Shown piece after piece: positions 20,626-31,159 of a stretch of DNA of 64,000 nt. The notes below the pieces were generated by a model. That model had not been told where the DNA came from and ran no database searches. It saw nothing but the letters and a program-made list of their open reading frames with translations. Position numbers and translations under genes: made by a program. The number at the start of each line of letters is the position of its first letter. The first letter of the stretch is position 1. Source of the DNA: Pseudomonas syringae. Lineage in GTDB: Bacteria > Pseudomonadota > Gammaproteobacteria > Pseudomonadales > Pseudomonadaceae. The stretch spans positions 62,001 to 126,000 of the forward strand of contig NZ_WKEQ01000002.1 in the NCBI RefSeq assembly GCF_021605415.1. Direction: 5' to 3'.

Positions 20626-21684
20626 ATGACGCAAATTTCCGAACGCCTTCTGGTTCAAGCCCACCTCGATGCCAAGCAGCCCAAACCGCTGACGACCGAG
20701 CAAGAGGCTTTTTACCGTGCCGCCATCGCCGCCGAGCTCAAAGCTCAGGACGCGGTGCTGGTTGCCCACTTTTATTGCGATCCGGTGATCCAGGCCCTGG
20801 CCGAAGAAACCGGCGGTTGTGTTTCCGATTCCCTGGAAATGGCTCGCTTCGGCAATGCCCATCCGGCCAAGACTGTCGTCGTCGCCGGTGTGAAGTTCAT
20901 GGGCGAGACTGCGAAAATTCTCAACCCGGAAAAACGTGTACTGATGCCGACCCTGGAAGCGACCTGCTCGCTGGATCTGGGATGCCCGGTAGACGAGTTT
21001 TCGGCTTTCTGCGATCAGCATCCGGAACGCACCGTGGTGGTGTATGCCAACACCTCGGCAGCGGTGAAAGCCCGGGCGGATTGGGTGGTCACTTCAAGCT
21101 GTGCGCTGGAAATCGTCGAAAGCCTGATGGATAACGGCGAAACCATCATCTGGGGCCCGGACAAGCACCTTGGCACCTACATCCAGCGCAAGACCGGCGC
21201 CGATATGCTGCTGTGGGACGGTGCCTGCATCGTTCACGAAGAGTTCAAATCCAAGCAGCTCGAAGACATGAAGGCGCTGTACCCGGATGCCGCGATTCTG
21301 GTGCATCCGGAATCGCCGACGTCGGTGATCGAGTTGGCGGACGCCGTGGGCTCCACCAGTCAGCTGATTGCAGCAGCGCAAACCTTGCCGAACAAGACGC
21401 TGATCGTAGCCACTGATCGCGGCATCTTCTACAAGATGCAGCAGCTGTGCCCGGACAAGGTCTTCATCGAGGCGCCCACGGCCGGTAACGGCGCGGCATG
21501 CCGCAGTTGCGCACATTGCCCGTGGATGGCCATGAACACCCTTGAGCGCACGCTGAAGAGCTTGAAGGAGGGGACGAACGAGATCTTTGTTGACCCGGCG
21601 TTGATCCCACAGGCGATTCGCCCGCTCAAGCGCATGCTGGACTTCACGCAGGCGGCACGGATGAAGCTGGCCGGTAACGCCTGA
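20626..21684 (+). CDS. nadA: Quinolinate synthase NadA
   Basis: This 352-residue enzyme condenses iminoaspartate with dihydroxyacetone phosphate to quinolinate in NAD synthesis. It uses a 4Fe-4S cluster. Cysteines likely to serve it include those in [12 protein letters not shown] and [31 protein letters not shown] and the [11 protein letters not shown] segment are family hallmarks. It is monocistronic and followed by a REP pair. The length agrees with the family. Confidence 0.96.
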   Translation: MTQISERLLVQAHLDAKQPKPLTTEQEAFYRAAIAAELKAQDAVLVAHFYCDPVIQALAEETGGCVSDSLEMARFGNAHPAKTVVVAGVKFMGETAKILNPEKRVLMPTLEATCSLDLGCPVDEFSAFCDQHPERTVVVYANTSAAVKARADWVVTSSCALEIVESLMDNGETIIWGPDKHLGTYIQRKTGADMLLWDGACIVHEEFKSKQLEDMKALYPDAAILVHPESPTSVIELADAVGSTSQLIAAAQTLPNKTLIVATDRGIFYKMQQLCPDKVFIEAPTAGNGAACRSCAHCPWMAMNTLERTLKSLKEGTNEIFVDPALIPQAIRPLKRMLDFTQAARMKLAGNA

Positions 21685-21688
21685 GACG

Positions 21689-21772
21689 TGTAGGAGTGAG
21701 CCTGCTCGCGATAGCGGTGTGTCAGTTAATGTCGACTGATAAACCGCTATCGCGAGCAGGCTCACTCCTACA
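21689..21772. repeat. REP doublet (GAGCCTGCTCGCGA type)
   Basis: Arms TGTAGGAGTGAGCCTGCTCG and complement are nearly perfect over about 30 bases, located between convergent nadA and the RDD gene. Confidence 0.9.
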
Positions 21773-21793
21773 TTGGTATTTGCTGTATGGGGA

Positions 21794-22282
21794 TTATTTT
21801 GTTTTCTTTGGAATGCGCACCAGGCGGGTGCCGGAATACATGTCATGCCACGTACGTTTCTGCTTGTCGAACAATGACCAGAAGAACCCGAGCCCCACGC
21901 ACAGCCATGATGCAATCGACACCATAAACCGCAGCAACGCCTGCCACAGGCTGATCGCCGTGCCATCTGCGTTCTGCACGCGAACACCCCAGACTTGCAT
22001 GCCCAACGTCTGCCCGCCGTGTGTCCAGAATTTGGCGAAGAAGCCAAACAGCACCAATAACAAAACGGTGGAGTAGAGCGGGTCACCATCCAGTTTCCCG
22101 GCGTCAGTCATCACGCGCAGGCGCTCCTCACCGATGATTGCAGCCTGGATCATTTTGTAGATGCCGCCCGTGACAATCAGCAGGGCAGTGCATAGCAGAA
22201 AATCATAGAACATCGCCGCCAGACGACGACCCAGCCCAACGGCCGGGAAGTCGCCCTGAGGGGTGAGCAGGTTTTTCGACAT
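21794..22282 (-). CDS. RDD family membrane protein
   Basis: This 162-residue inner-membrane protein contains the RDD pattern LGRRLAAMFYDFLLCTALLI at the start, with Arg and Asp inside a hydrophobic segment. Further spans are LLVLFGFFAKFWTHGGQTLG and LRFMVSIASWLCVGLGFFWS. RDD proteins are a broad family; some act in Na+/H+ exchange, but most are uncharacterised. The C-terminus is basic. It is monocistronic and converges with nadA. Confidence 0.88.
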   Translation of the reverse strand: MSKNLLTPQGDFPAVGLGRRLAAMFYDFLLCTALLIVTGGIYKMIQAAIIGEERLRVMTDAGKLDGDPLYSTVLLLVLFGFFAKFWTHGGQTLGMQVWGVRVQNADGTAISLWQALLRFMVSIASWLCVGLGFFWSLFDKQKRTWHDMYSGTRLVRIPKKTK

Positions 22283-22332
22283 GGCAGCCTCTGGATGCTA
22301 AATAAAGCGCCATCTTACGGATTTGCGCCCAC

Positions 22333-22368
22333 AAAAAAGCCCCTGATATCAATATCAGGGGCTTTTTT
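22333..22368. terminator. Bidirectional terminator between the csp gene and the RDD gene
   Basis: AGCCCCTGATAT/ATATCAGGGGCT is flanked by A6 and T6. On the minus strand it ends the cold-shock gene. Confidence 0.88.
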
Positions 22369-22379
22369 GTAACTGCGGA

Positions 22380-22592
22380 TCAGGCTTCGGCTTGTACTTC
22401 GTCAGCCTGCATGCCTTTTTGGCCTTGCACAGCAACGAAGGTCACTTTCTGGCCTTCTTTCAGGCTCTTGAAGCCGTTGCCCTGAATGGCGCGGAAATGC
22501 ACGAACAGATCCGGACCGCTTTCTGGAGTGATAAAACCAAAACCTTTCTCGTCGTTAAACCACTTGACGGTGCCGCTCTGACGTGTGGACAT
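22380..22592 (-). CDS. CspA-family cold-shock protein
   Basis: This 70-residue protein is a single cold-shock domain with RNP1 KGFGFI and RNP2 DLFVHF. It binds single-stranded RNA/DNA and acts as an RNA chaperone or antiterminator. AAGGA lies eight bases before the start. The upstream 400 bases lack genes, leaving room for the long leader these genes often have. The nearest local relative is the cold-shock part of the membrane fusion at 5672. Confidence 0.95.
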   Translation of the reverse strand: MSTRQSGTVKWFNDEKGFGFITPESGPDLFVHFRAIQGNGFKSLKEGQKVTFVAVQGQKGMQADEVQAEA

Positions 22593-22777
22593 TTCTTATT
22601 TCCTTTGACGCAATAATTAATGACAGTCTCCTTCTCGTGAAAGAGTACTGGGGCTGGTTGCAGGAGAGTAAGAAGACGTCGAACGGGATGTAGCTAACTT
22701 TGTAGGCTACTGCCCAGGTCACGATTCAAAGCTGACCCATGCAAACACAGTAGACAAACTCTACGCCAACTACGGGA

Positions 22778-22816
22778 GAAAAAACAAGCCCCGCGAAGCC
22801 CCCGGTTTCTCGGGGC
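22778..22816 (-). terminator. Probable terminator of the gcv operon
   Basis: On the minus strand GCCCCG and CGGGGC form a stem, helped by inner GC pairs, followed by TTGTTTTTT. It lies about 180 bases past the gcvT stop. Confidence 0.6.
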
Positions 22817-22920
22817 ATTGTGGCTATATGTCAGTTCATTAGTGGGGGCTTATGCGATTGCCTTGTTCCATTGTTTTCGAACGTTATAAGGCAAGTTCAT
22901 ATTCGAATCGAATGACCAGT

Positions 22921-22982
22921 AGTGCACTGTTTTATGGCGATTGCGTTACACATTAGTGCACGTTTAACGCAATCGCGTTACT
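22921..22982. repeat. Imperfect tandem repeat with internal inverted repeat
   Basis: Two units begin TAGTGCAC and end CGTTAC (22921-22950 and 22955-22982). Within them GCGATTGCGTTA (22938) and TAACGCAATCGC (22966) are perfect 12-base inverted repeats. It lies just past gcvT. It may be an operator or a processing hairpin; no known motif is recognised. Confidence 0.55.
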
Positions 22983-22997
22983 TATAGAAACAGTCAA

Positions 22998-24122
22998 TCA
23001 ACCGCGATAGTAGCGTTGCGGAACAAATGGCATTTTGCTTACAAGCATTTGCACCTTTTTCCCACGAACGATGGCCCATACCGGCGTATCAAGTGCGACG
23101 TAAGCGGTGTCCAGGTAACCCATCGCCAGCGGGCCACCCAGCGTCGGGCCGAAACCGCCGCTGCAGACGCTGCCGATCATCTCGCCGGCTTCGTTGACGA
23201 TCTCGGCGCCTTCACGCACGGGCGTGCGTTCTTGTGGCAGCAGACCGACGCGTTTGCGCTGCACGCCGCCCTGTTGTTGTGCGAAGACCTGCTCGGCGCC
23301 GGGGAAGCCACCGGCCCGCGCGCCATCGGCACGGCGTGGCTTGGAGATTGCCCACAGCAGGCTGGCTTCGATTGGCGTGGTTTCGGTGTTCATGTCGTGG
23401 CCGTACAGGCACAGGCCGGCCTCCAGACGCAGCGAATCTCGCGCACCAAGGCCGATGGCCTGGACTTCCGGTTCGGCCAGCAGGGCGCGGGCGATTTTTT
23501 CTGCGTCGGCGGCGGGCACGGAGATTTCGAAACCGTCTTCACCGGTGTAGCCCGAACGGCTGACAAAGCAGTCCACGCCCAACAGCGTCACACGGTTGAA
23601 CTGCATGAACGTCATCTGCGCGACTTCCGGCGCCAGGCGTGCCAGCGCAGTGACGGCAGCCGGGCCTTGCAGGGCGAGCAGGGCACGTTCTTGGAACAGC
23701 TCCTCAATGCTGCACTGATCACCGATGTGTTTTTGCAGGTGCGCCAGATCCTGATCCTTGCACGCGGCGTTGACCACCAGGAACAGTTCGTCGTTACCCA
23801 GATTGGCAACCATCAGGTCATCAAGGATGCCGCCCTTGTCGTTGGTGAACATCGCGTAGCGCTGCATGCCCACCGGCAGGTCGATGATGTCCACCGGCAC
23901 CAGGGTTTCAAGAGCCTTGGCGGCATTGGCGCCGGTGAGGCGGATCTGGCCCATATGCGAAACATCGAACAACCCGGCCTGCTCGCGGGTGTGCTGGTGT
24001 TCTTTCATCACGCCGAGCGGGTATTGCACGGGCATGTCGTAGCCGGCGAACGGCACCATGCGCGCGCCAAGTTCGATGTGCAGAGCGTGCAGCGGGGTTT
24101 TCGAAAGTTGTTCGGTGGACAT
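22998..24122 (-). CDS. gcvT: Glycine cleavage system aminomethyltransferase (T protein)
   Basis: This 374-residue folate-dependent enzyme has GLFDVSHMGQIRLTG, GYTGEDGFEISV and LGARDSLRLEAGLCLYG, all diagnostic of GcvT. It takes the aminomethyl group from lipoylated GcvH and makes methylene-tetrahydrofolate plus ammonia. It is the last gene of the gcvH-gcvP-sdaA-gcvT run. GGAG is six bases upstream. The P. aeruginosa counterpart is gcvT2, and a second copy elsewhere in the genome is likely. Confidence 0.95.
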   Translation of the reverse strand: MSTEQLSKTPLHALHIELGARMVPFAGYDMPVQYPLGVMKEHQHTREQAGLFDVSHMGQIRLTGANAAKALETLVPVDIIDLPVGMQRYAMFTNDKGGILDDLMVANLGNDELFLVVNAACKDQDLAHLQKHIGDQCSIEELFQERALLALQGPAAVTALARLAPEVAQMTFMQFNRVTLLGVDCFVSRSGYTGEDGFEISVPAADAEKIARALLAEPEVQAIGLGARDSLRLEAGLCLYGHDMNTETTPIEASLLWAISKPRRADGARAGGFPGAEQVFAQQQGGVQRKRVGLLPQERTPVREGAEIVNEAGEMIGSVCSGGFGPTLGGPLAMGYLDTAYVALDTPVWAIVRGKKVQMLVSKMPFVPQRYYRG

Positions 24123-24211
24123 GCGGAGCTCCTTTGAAAATGGTTAAGGAATAAGGATCAAAAGCCCCTCATTCCAGCCCTCTCCCGGAGGAAAGGGGGC
24201 TATAAGCGTGA

Positions 24212-25588
<1,377 letters not shown>

Positions 25589-25612
25589 GAGGGCTCCTGC
25601 GGAGCAGAGGTG

Positions 25613-25764
25613 AGCTTCAAGCGGCAAGCTGCAAGTTAAAGACGGATCGGCTTTTCCTTGCAGCTCGTGTTCACGCCGCAGTGCATGCAGAAAGATACAA
25701 GCCGCCAGTAAAAAGCAGATCAGCCCTTACTTGCAGCTTGTAGCTCAAAGCTCGCAGCTGCTTC
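25613..25764. repeat. AGCTTGCAGCT-type palindromic repeat between gcvP and sdaA
   Basis: The left arm GCGGCAAGCTGCAAGTTAAA and right arm CTTGCAGCTTGTAGCTCAAA can pair. It shares the core GCGGCAAGCTGC(A/G)AG...AAGTTAAA with the element between gtsA and gtsB (52331-52403). It fills almost all the 178-base gap. Confidence 0.7.
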
Positions 25765-25766
25765 CT

Positions 25767-28616
25767 TTAAGCATAGCTTTCGATCGACGGGCAAGCGCAG
25801 ACCAGGTTGCGGTCGCCGAACACGTTGTCGACGCGACCGACCGGCGGCCAGTATTTGCCTTCGATCAACGAGGCCACCGGGTAAACGGCTTGCTCGCGGC
25901 TGTACGGGTGAGTCCACTCGCCGACCAGTTCCGCAGCGGTGTGCGGCGCGTTCTTGAGCGGGTTGTCGTCCTTGTCCAGCGTGCCGTTTTCCACTGCGCG
26001 GATTTCCTCGCGGATGCGGATCATGGCGTCGCAGAAGCGATCCAGTTCTTCCTTGGATTCACTTTCGGTCGGCTCGATCATCAGCGTGCCGGCGACCGGG
26101 AACGACATGGTTGGGGCGTGGAAGCCGAAGTCGATCAGGCGCTTGGCAACGTCATCGACGCTGATGCCGCTGCTGTCTTTCAGCGGACGCAGGTCGAGGA
26201 TGCATTCGTGCGCCACCAGGCCGTTGCTGCCGGTGTACAGCACCGGGTAGTGCTCTTCGAGGCGACGGGAGATGTAGTTGGCGTTGAGGATCGCCAGTTG
26301 CGAAGCGCGTTTCAGACCGGCGCCGCCCATCATACGAATGTACATCCAGGTGATCGGCAGAATGCTTGCACTGCCGAACGGTGCCGCGCACACCGCGCCT
26401 TCCTTGCGTTCCATCTGGGCGTGGCCCGGCAGGAACGGGGTCAGGTGCGATTTCACGCCAATCGGGCCGACGCCCGGGCCGCCACCGCCGTGCGGGATGC
26501 AGAAGGTTTTGTGCAGGTTCAGGTGGGACACGTCGCCGCCGAACTTGCCCGGTGCGCAGAGGCCGACCATCGCGTTCATGTTGGCGCCGTCGATGTACAC
26601 CTGACCGCCGTTGTCATGAATGATGTCGCAGATTTCGCGAATGCCTTCTTCGAATACGCCGTGGGTCGACGGGTAAGTGATCATCAGCGCGGCGAGGTGT
26701 TCGCGGTGCTCGATGGCCTTGGCACGCAAGTCTTCGATGTCAACGTTGCCACGGGCATCGCACGCGGTCACGACCACACGCATGCCGGCCATGTTGGCGG
26801 TCGCCGGGTTGGTACCGTGGGCGGACGACGGGATCAGGCAGATGTCGCGACGGTCTTCGCCACGGCTCTGGTGATAGGCGCGAATCGCCAACAGGCCCGC
26901 GTATTCACCCTGCGAGCCGGCGTTCGGTTGCAGCGAGATCGAGTCGTAGCCGGTGGCGGCGCAGAGCATCGCTTCCAGCTCGTCGGTCAGTTGCTGATAA
27001 CCGGCGCTTTGCTCGGCTGGGGCGAACGGGTGCAGGGCACCGAATTCGGCCCAGGTCACCGGGATCATTTCGCTGGCGGCGTTGAGTTTCATGGTGCACG
27101 AGCCCAGCGGGATCATGGTGCGATCCAGCGCCAGATCCTTGTCCGCCAGTTTGCGCAGGTAGCGCATCAGCTCGGTTTCCGAGTGATAACGGTTGAATAC
27201 CGGGTGGCTGAGGATCGGCGACTGACGTACCAGCGCAGTCGGGATGGTGCTCTGCACTGTGGCTGCGAGGGCTGTGAAGTCCGGCAGGGTTTTGCCGTCG
27301 GCGAACACGGCCCACAGGGTTTCGATGTCGGCTTGCGACGTGGTTTCGTCCACCGACAAACCCAGGCGCTCGCCGTCGACCACACGCAGGTTGATCTGCT
27401 GGGCGCGAGCCTTGTCATGCAGCGCGGCGGTGTGTGCGCCGGTTGCCAGGGTCAGGGTGTCGAAGAAGTTTTCTTGTTCAACGTTCAGGCCCAGTGCGGT
27501 CAGGCCCTTGGCGAGAATCGCGGTCAGGTGGTGCACGCGGTTGGCGATCTGGGTCAGGCCTTTCGGGCCGTGGTAGACGGCGTACATGCTGGCAATGTTA
27601 GCCAGCAGCACTTGTGCGGTGCAGATGTTCGACGTGGCTTTCTCGCGGCGGATATGTTGCTCGCGGGTTTGCATCGCCAGACGCAGCGCCGGTTTGCCGA
27701 AACGGTCAACGGAGACGCCGACCAGACGGCCCGGCATGTCGCGCTTGAACGCATCTTTGGTGGAGAAGTAAGCCGCATGCGGGCCACCGAAGCCCAGCGG
27801 CACGCCAAAGCGTTGCGCGCTGCCGATGGCCACGTCGGCACCGAACTCGCCCGGCGGCGTCAGCAAGGTCAAGGCCAGCAAGTCAGCGGCCACGGCGACC
27901 AGCGCGTTGGCGGCGTGGAAGCGTTCGGTCAGTTCGCGATAATCGAAAACATCACCGTTGCTGGCCGGGTATTGCAGCAGCGCGCCAAAGAACGGCGTCA
28001 CGTCGGTCAGTTCGCGCTCATCGCCCACTACGACGTCGATGCCCAGCGGCTCGGCACGGGTGCGCAGCACGTCGAGGGTTTGCGGGTGGCTATGGATCGA
28101 AGCGAAGAAGGCGTGGCTGCCCTTGTTCTTGCTCAGGCGTTTGCAGAAGGTCATGGCTTCGGCAGCGGCGGTTGCTTCGTCGAGCAGGGAGGCGTTGGCG
28201 ATCGGCAGGCCGGTGAGGTCGCTGATCAGGGTCTGGAAGTTCAGCAGCGCTTCGAGACGGCCCTGGGAAATCTCCGGCTGGTACGGCGTGTAAGCGGTGT
28301 ACCAGGCCGGGTTTTCCAGCAAGTTGCGCAGGATCGGCGACGGCGTATGGGTGCCGTAGTAGCCCTGGCCGATGTAGGTCTTGAACAGTTGGTTCTTGCT
28401 GGCGATGGCTTTGATCAATGCCAGTGCATCGGCTTCGCTCAAGCCGTCTTCCAGGCCAAGCACGCTGGTGCCCTTGATGCTTTCCGGGATGACGCTGGCG
28501 CTCAGGGCTTCGAGGGAGTCGAAGCCGAGGCTGTTGAGCATGGCTTGCTCGTCACCAGCGCGCGGGCCGATGTGACGGGCGATGAATTCGTTGGCAGTGC
28601 CGAGAGTGGTGGTCAT
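25767..28616 (-). CDS. gcvP: Glycine dehydrogenase (decarboxylating), P protein
   Basis: This 949-residue single-chain P protein starts [17 protein letters not shown]. Its PLP lysine lies in [20 protein letters not shown], followed by the glycine-rich loop. It decarboxylates glycine and passes the aminomethyl group to lipoyl-GcvH. Both halves of the ancestral duplicated fold are present and full length is retained. Only 11 bases separate it from gcvH, so they are co-translated. The long frame on the opposite strand is a coding shadow. Confidence 0.97.
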   Translation of the reverse strand: MTTTLGTANEFIARHIGPRAGDEQAMLNSLGFDSLEALSASVIPESIKGTSVLGLEDGLSEADALALIKAIASKNQLFKTYIGQGYYGTHTPSPILRNLLENPAWYTAYTPYQPEISQGRLEALLNFQTLISDLTGLPIANASLLDEATAAAEAMTFCKRLSKNKGSHAFFASIHSHPQTLDVLRTRAEPLGIDVVVGDERELTDVTPFFGALLQYPASNGDVFDYRELTERFHAANALVAVAADLLALTLLTPPGEFGADVAIGSAQRFGVPLGFGGPHAAYFSTKDAFKRDMPGRLVGVSVDRFGKPALRLAMQTREQHIRREKATSNICTAQVLLANIASMYAVYHGPKGLTQIANRVHHLTAILAKGLTALGLNVEQENFFDTLTLATGAHTAALHDKARAQQINLRVVDGERLGLSVDETTSQADIETLWAVFADGKTLPDFTALAATVQSTIPTALVRQSPILSHPVFNRYHSETELMRYLRKLADKDLALDRTMIPLGSCTMKLNAASEMIPVTWAEFGALHPFAPAEQSAGYQQLTDELEAMLCAATGYDSISLQPNAGSQGEYAGLLAIRAYHQSRGEDRRDICLIPSSAHGTNPATANMAGMRVVVTACDARGNVDIEDLRAKAIEHREHLAALMITYPSTHGVFEEGIREICDIIHDNGGQVYIDGANMNAMVGLCAPGKFGGDVSHLNLHKTFCIPHGGGGPGVGPIGVKSHLTPFLPGHAQMERKEGAVCAAPFGSASILPITWMYIRMMGGAGLKRASQLAILNANYISRRLEEHYPVLYTGSNGLVAHECILDLRPLKDSSGISVDDVAKRLIDFGFHAPTMSFPVAGTLMIEPTESESKEELDRFCDAMIRIREEIRAVENGTLDKDDNPLKNAPHTAAELVGEWTHPYSREQAVYPVASLIEGKYWPPVGRVDNVFGDRNLVCACPSIESYA

Positions 28617-28627
28617 GTCGGTGTTCC

Positions 28628-29011
28628 TCAGGCTTCGGCTTGGGCTTTGATCAGGCGGTCGTAAGCGTCCTGGTCGAGCAATTTGCCGACGGCGGTGGCG
28701 TCAGTTGGCTGGAAGCGGAAGAACCAGCCTTCGCCCAATGGATCTTCGTTGACCAGTTCCGGGCTGTCTTCCAGTGCCGGGTTCACTTGCAGCACTTCAC
28801 CGTCGAGAGGCATGTACACGCCGCTGGCGGCTTTTACCGATTCCACGGTCGCAGCTTCCGCGCCTTTGTCGTAAGCCTGCAATTCAGGCAGTTGCACGAA
28901 CACCACGTCGCCCAAAGCGTTCTGCGCGAAAGCGGTGATGCCGACTGTAACGCTGCCGTCAGCTTCGGTGCGCAGCCATTCGTGATCTTCAGTAAAACGC
29001 AACTCGCTCAT
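28628..29011 (-). CDS. gcvH: Glycine cleavage system H protein
   Basis: This 127-residue lipoyl carrier starts [16 protein letters not shown]. The lipoylation site is Lys60 in [13 protein letters not shown]. It shuttles the aminomethyl intermediate among P, T and L proteins. It is the first gene of the operon. A sigma-54 promoter and two palindromic activator sites lie upstream, consistent with control by the adjacent GcsR. Confidence 0.96.
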   Translation of the reverse strand: MSELRFTEDHEWLRTEADGSVTVGITAFAQNALGDVVFVQLPELQAYDKGAEAATVESVKAASGVYMPLDGEVLQVNPALEDSPELVNEDPLGEGWFFRFQPTDATAVGKLLDQDAYDRLIKAQAEA

Positions 29012-29094
29012 GGAAACTCCTAAGGGGCCAGACGTGTCTGGTGGACGCGATGGAAAGCTGGGGCTGCAAAGCCCTGGTTTATGAGCGGTTACTT

Positions 29095-29110
29095 AGCAAG
29101 AACGCGGCCA
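29095..29110 (-). promoter_or_regulatory. Sigma-54 promoter of gcvH
   Basis: On the minus strand the sequence TGGCCGCGTTCTTGCT has GG (-24) and GC (-12) at the obligatory spacing, close to TGGCACG-N4-TTGC. It is about 85 bases upstream of gcvH, and the neighbouring gene is a sigma-54 activator. Confidence 0.75.
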
Positions 29111-29174
29111 TCATTGAATTTATCGTTATAAATCAATTGATTAGCGTATTTCGTAGCGAGAGGGTTTATGGCCG

Positions 29175-29194
29175 CTGTAGCGAAATCGCTACAG
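29175..29194. promoter_or_regulatory. GcsR/TyrR-like binding palindrome, proximal
   Basis: CTGTAGCGA-AA-TCGCTACAG is a perfect inverted repeat of the TGTA-N-TACA type bound by TyrR-like proteins. It lies about 65 bases upstream of the sigma-54 promoter, a usual enhancer position. Confidence 0.65.
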
Positions 29195-29274
29195 CTCAGA
29201 GGCGAGATAAAAGCTGAACGGGATCAAAGCCTTGCGTGGCGGCGGCTGGGAGGGTGTGTATCGATATCGTTCCG

Positions 29275-29294
29275 CTGTAGCGCTTTCAGTACAG
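29275..29294. promoter_or_regulatory. GcsR/TyrR-like binding palindrome, distal
   Basis: CTGTAGCGCTTTCAGTACAG is a near match to the proximal site, starting exactly 100 bases farther upstream. Outer arms CTGTA and TACAG are kept. Confidence 0.55.
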
Positions 29295-29443
29295 GTGAGG
29301 GTCGTTTTCAACACAAATACCGAGCCTGCCAAACCCTGTGGAAGAGCTGGTTTGCTTGAATAAATGCCGGACCTGTACCAAACCCTGTGGGAGCTGCGGT
29401 GACGTCAGGACTCCAGCCAGCTCCGACAGGGATTTGTGGGGCG

Positions 29444-30952
29444 TCAGGGTTTGTTGGGAATGCCGTATTTGCGCAAGCGATGGGCGATGGCGGTGTGTGA
29501 GGTTTGCAGGCGGTTGGCGAGCTGGCGGGTCGAGGGATAGCTGACGTAGAGCTTTTCCAGCAGGGATCTCTCGAAAGCTTCGACCGCTTGTTCGAGGCTG
29601 TCGACGTCGTTGTCGCTCTGCCGCGCGACGGAAGTGCCAGCGATATCGAGGTCGCCGATGTCCACCAGCGAGCTTTCGCAAATCGCGGCGGCGCGGAAGA
29701 TCACGTTCTGCAATTGCCGCACGTTGCCCGGCCAGCGATTGCCGAGCAGCGCCGGGTACGTGCCCGGTGCCAGGCGGCAGACCGGACGCTGAATTTGCGC
29801 GCAGGCCTGCTGCATGAAATAGCGCGCCAGCAGCAAAATGTCCTGACCGCGTTCACGCAGCGGCGGCACTTCGACGTTGAGCACATTGAGGCGGTAGAAC
29901 AAATCTTCGCGAAACAAGCCTTCGCTGACCATGTTTTCCAGGTCGCGGTGAGTGGCGCTGAGGATCCGCACGTTGACCTTCACCTCACGATCCCCGCCGA
30001 CGCGGCGGAAGCTGCCGTCATTGAGAAAACGCAACAGCTTGGCCTGCAAGTACGGTGACATCTCGCCGATTTCGTCGAGGAATACCGTGCCTTGGTTTGC
30101 CAGCTCCATCAGCCCCGGTTTACCGCCCCGTTGCGCGCCGGTAAAGGCGCCGGGGGCGTAGCCGAACAGTTCGCTCTCGGCGAGGTTTTCCGGAAGCGCC
30201 GCGCAGTTCAGTGCGAGAAACGGCGCACTGTGCCGCGCGCTGATCGCATGGCAGGCGCGGGCGACCAGTTCTTTACCCGTACCGGTTTCGCCCTGGATCA
30301 GCAGCGGTGCATCAAGCGCCGCCACACGTTGCGCGCGCGCCTTGAGCGTGCGAATCGCCGGGGATTCGCCGAGCAACGCATCGAAACCTTCAGCGTGATC
30401 GTGGTGCAGCGCCGAGAGCTGTTCGCCGATACGATTGGGTTGATACAGCGTCAACAGAGCGCCGGCGTCGGTGATCGGCGTGGCGTCCAGCAGCAAGGTC
30501 TGGCCATTGACGGTGATTTCCCGCAGCGGCAGACGGAAGCCGTGTTCGAGCAAAGTGTCGAGCAGGCCTGGATCGGCGAACAGTTGATCGACGGTTTCAC
30601 CCGCCGGTTCGCGTCCGTACAACGCGATCAACGCCGGGTTGGCCAGTAACACCTTACCGGCGCTGTCGAGGGCCAGCACCGGGTCGGTCATGGCGGCGAG
30701 CAACGCGTCGAGCTGCAAGTGCCGGCGCTGGCCCGGCAGGATGTCGACCACCGTCACCGCTTGCACGCCGTGCACACTGAAAAGCGCATCGCGCAGCTCT
30801 TCGAGCACATCCGGGCTCAGGGTCGGGGCGTCGATGTAGACGTTCGGCGGCACCATTTCCACGGCATCAAGATTGAGGTTGCGCCCACCGAGCAGAGCCA
30901 GGACTTCCTGGGTGATGCCGACTCGGTCGATGAAACTGACGTGAATGCGCAT
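29444..30952 (-). CDS. gcsR: TyrR-like sigma-54 activator of glycine cleavage, GcsR
   Basis: This 502-residue protein begins with an ACT domain (residues 1-70, MRIHVSFIDRVGITQEVLAL), then a PAS-like domain (about 85-175). A sigma-54 AAA+ domain follows with Walker A GETGTGKE (221-228) and the contact loop GAFTGA (268-273). A C-terminal helix-turn-helix (STRQLANRLQTSHTAIAHR) binds DNA. In P. aeruginosa the orthologue GcsR senses glycine and activates gcvH2-gcvP2-glyA2-sdaA-gcvT2. The same orientation and neighbour are seen here, and matching palindromes lie between the two. Confidence 0.93.
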   Translation of the reverse strand: MRIHVSFIDRVGITQEVLALLGGRNLNLDAVEMVPPNVYIDAPTLSPDVLEELRDALFSVHGVQAVTVVDILPGQRRHLQLDALLAAMTDPVLALDSAGKVLLANPALIALYGREPAGETVDQLFADPGLLDTLLEHGFRLPLREITVNGQTLLLDATPITDAGALLTLYQPNRIGEQLSALHHDHAEGFDALLGESPAIRTLKARAQRVAALDAPLLIQGETGTGKELVARACHAISARHSAPFLALNCAALPENLAESELFGYAPGAFTGAQRGGKPGLMELANQGTVFLDEIGEMSPYLQAKLLRFLNDGSFRRVGGDREVKVNVRILSATHRDLENMVSEGLFREDLFYRLNVLNVEVPPLRERGQDILLLARYFMQQACAQIQRPVCRLAPGTYPALLGNRWPGNVRQLQNVIFRAAAICESSLVDIGDLDIAGTSVARQSDNDVDSLEQAVEAFERSLLEKLYVSYPSTRQLANRLQTSHTAIAHRLRKYGIPNKP

Positions 30953-31052
30953 GGGGCGGTTCGGTGTTCTGGGCTACGGAGGGTGGCAAGTATGCCTTGG
31001 CGCGGGGGCAATGGTGAAATCTGGCGCAGGTTTCCAGGCCAGACGAGGATCC

Positions 31053-31141
31053 TGTAGGAGTGGGCCTGCTCGCGATAGCGGTATGTCAGTGATGACGGTG
31101 TCGACTGAACAATCGCTATCGCGAGCAGGCTCACTCCTACA
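31053..31141. repeat. REP doublet (GAGCCTGCTCGCGA type)
   Basis: Arms TGTAGGAGTGGGCCTGCTCG and complement occur between gcsR and the DUF5064 gene. Confidence 0.88.
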
Positions 31142-31159
31142 AGGATATGGGGTGTTCCG

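Larger units (their letters stand above)
22593..22997. other. Intergenic region between gcvT and the csp gene
   Basis: These 405 bases contain no gene. They hold the probable gcv operon terminator (22778-22816), an imperfect tandem repeat with a perfect inverted repeat (22921-22982), and presumably the promoter and leader of the cold-shock gene. Confidence 0.6.
29012..29443. other. Regulatory region between gcsR and the gcv operon
   Basis: These 432 bases contain no gene. They hold a sigma-54 promoter (29095-29110) and two 20-base palindromic sites (29175, 29275). Near gcsR, two copies of CCAAACCCTGTGG (29329 and 29378) lie within what looks like a decayed REP pair. Confidence 0.65.

Noticed and set aside
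25731-28664. 977-codon plus-strand frame opposite gcvP
   Set aside because: It is a shadow of the GC-rich gcvP gene. gcvP has full domain matches; this frame has no recognisable domain or ribosome site.
29062-29080. Alternative sigma-54 site near GCTGCAAAGCCCTGGTTT
   Set aside because: The GG and GC elements are not at the required spacing, unlike the site at 29095.
29012-29170. Possible glycine riboswitch upstream of gcvH
   Set aside because: I looked for the paired glycine aptamer pattern and did not see it; control is better explained by GcsR and sigma-54.
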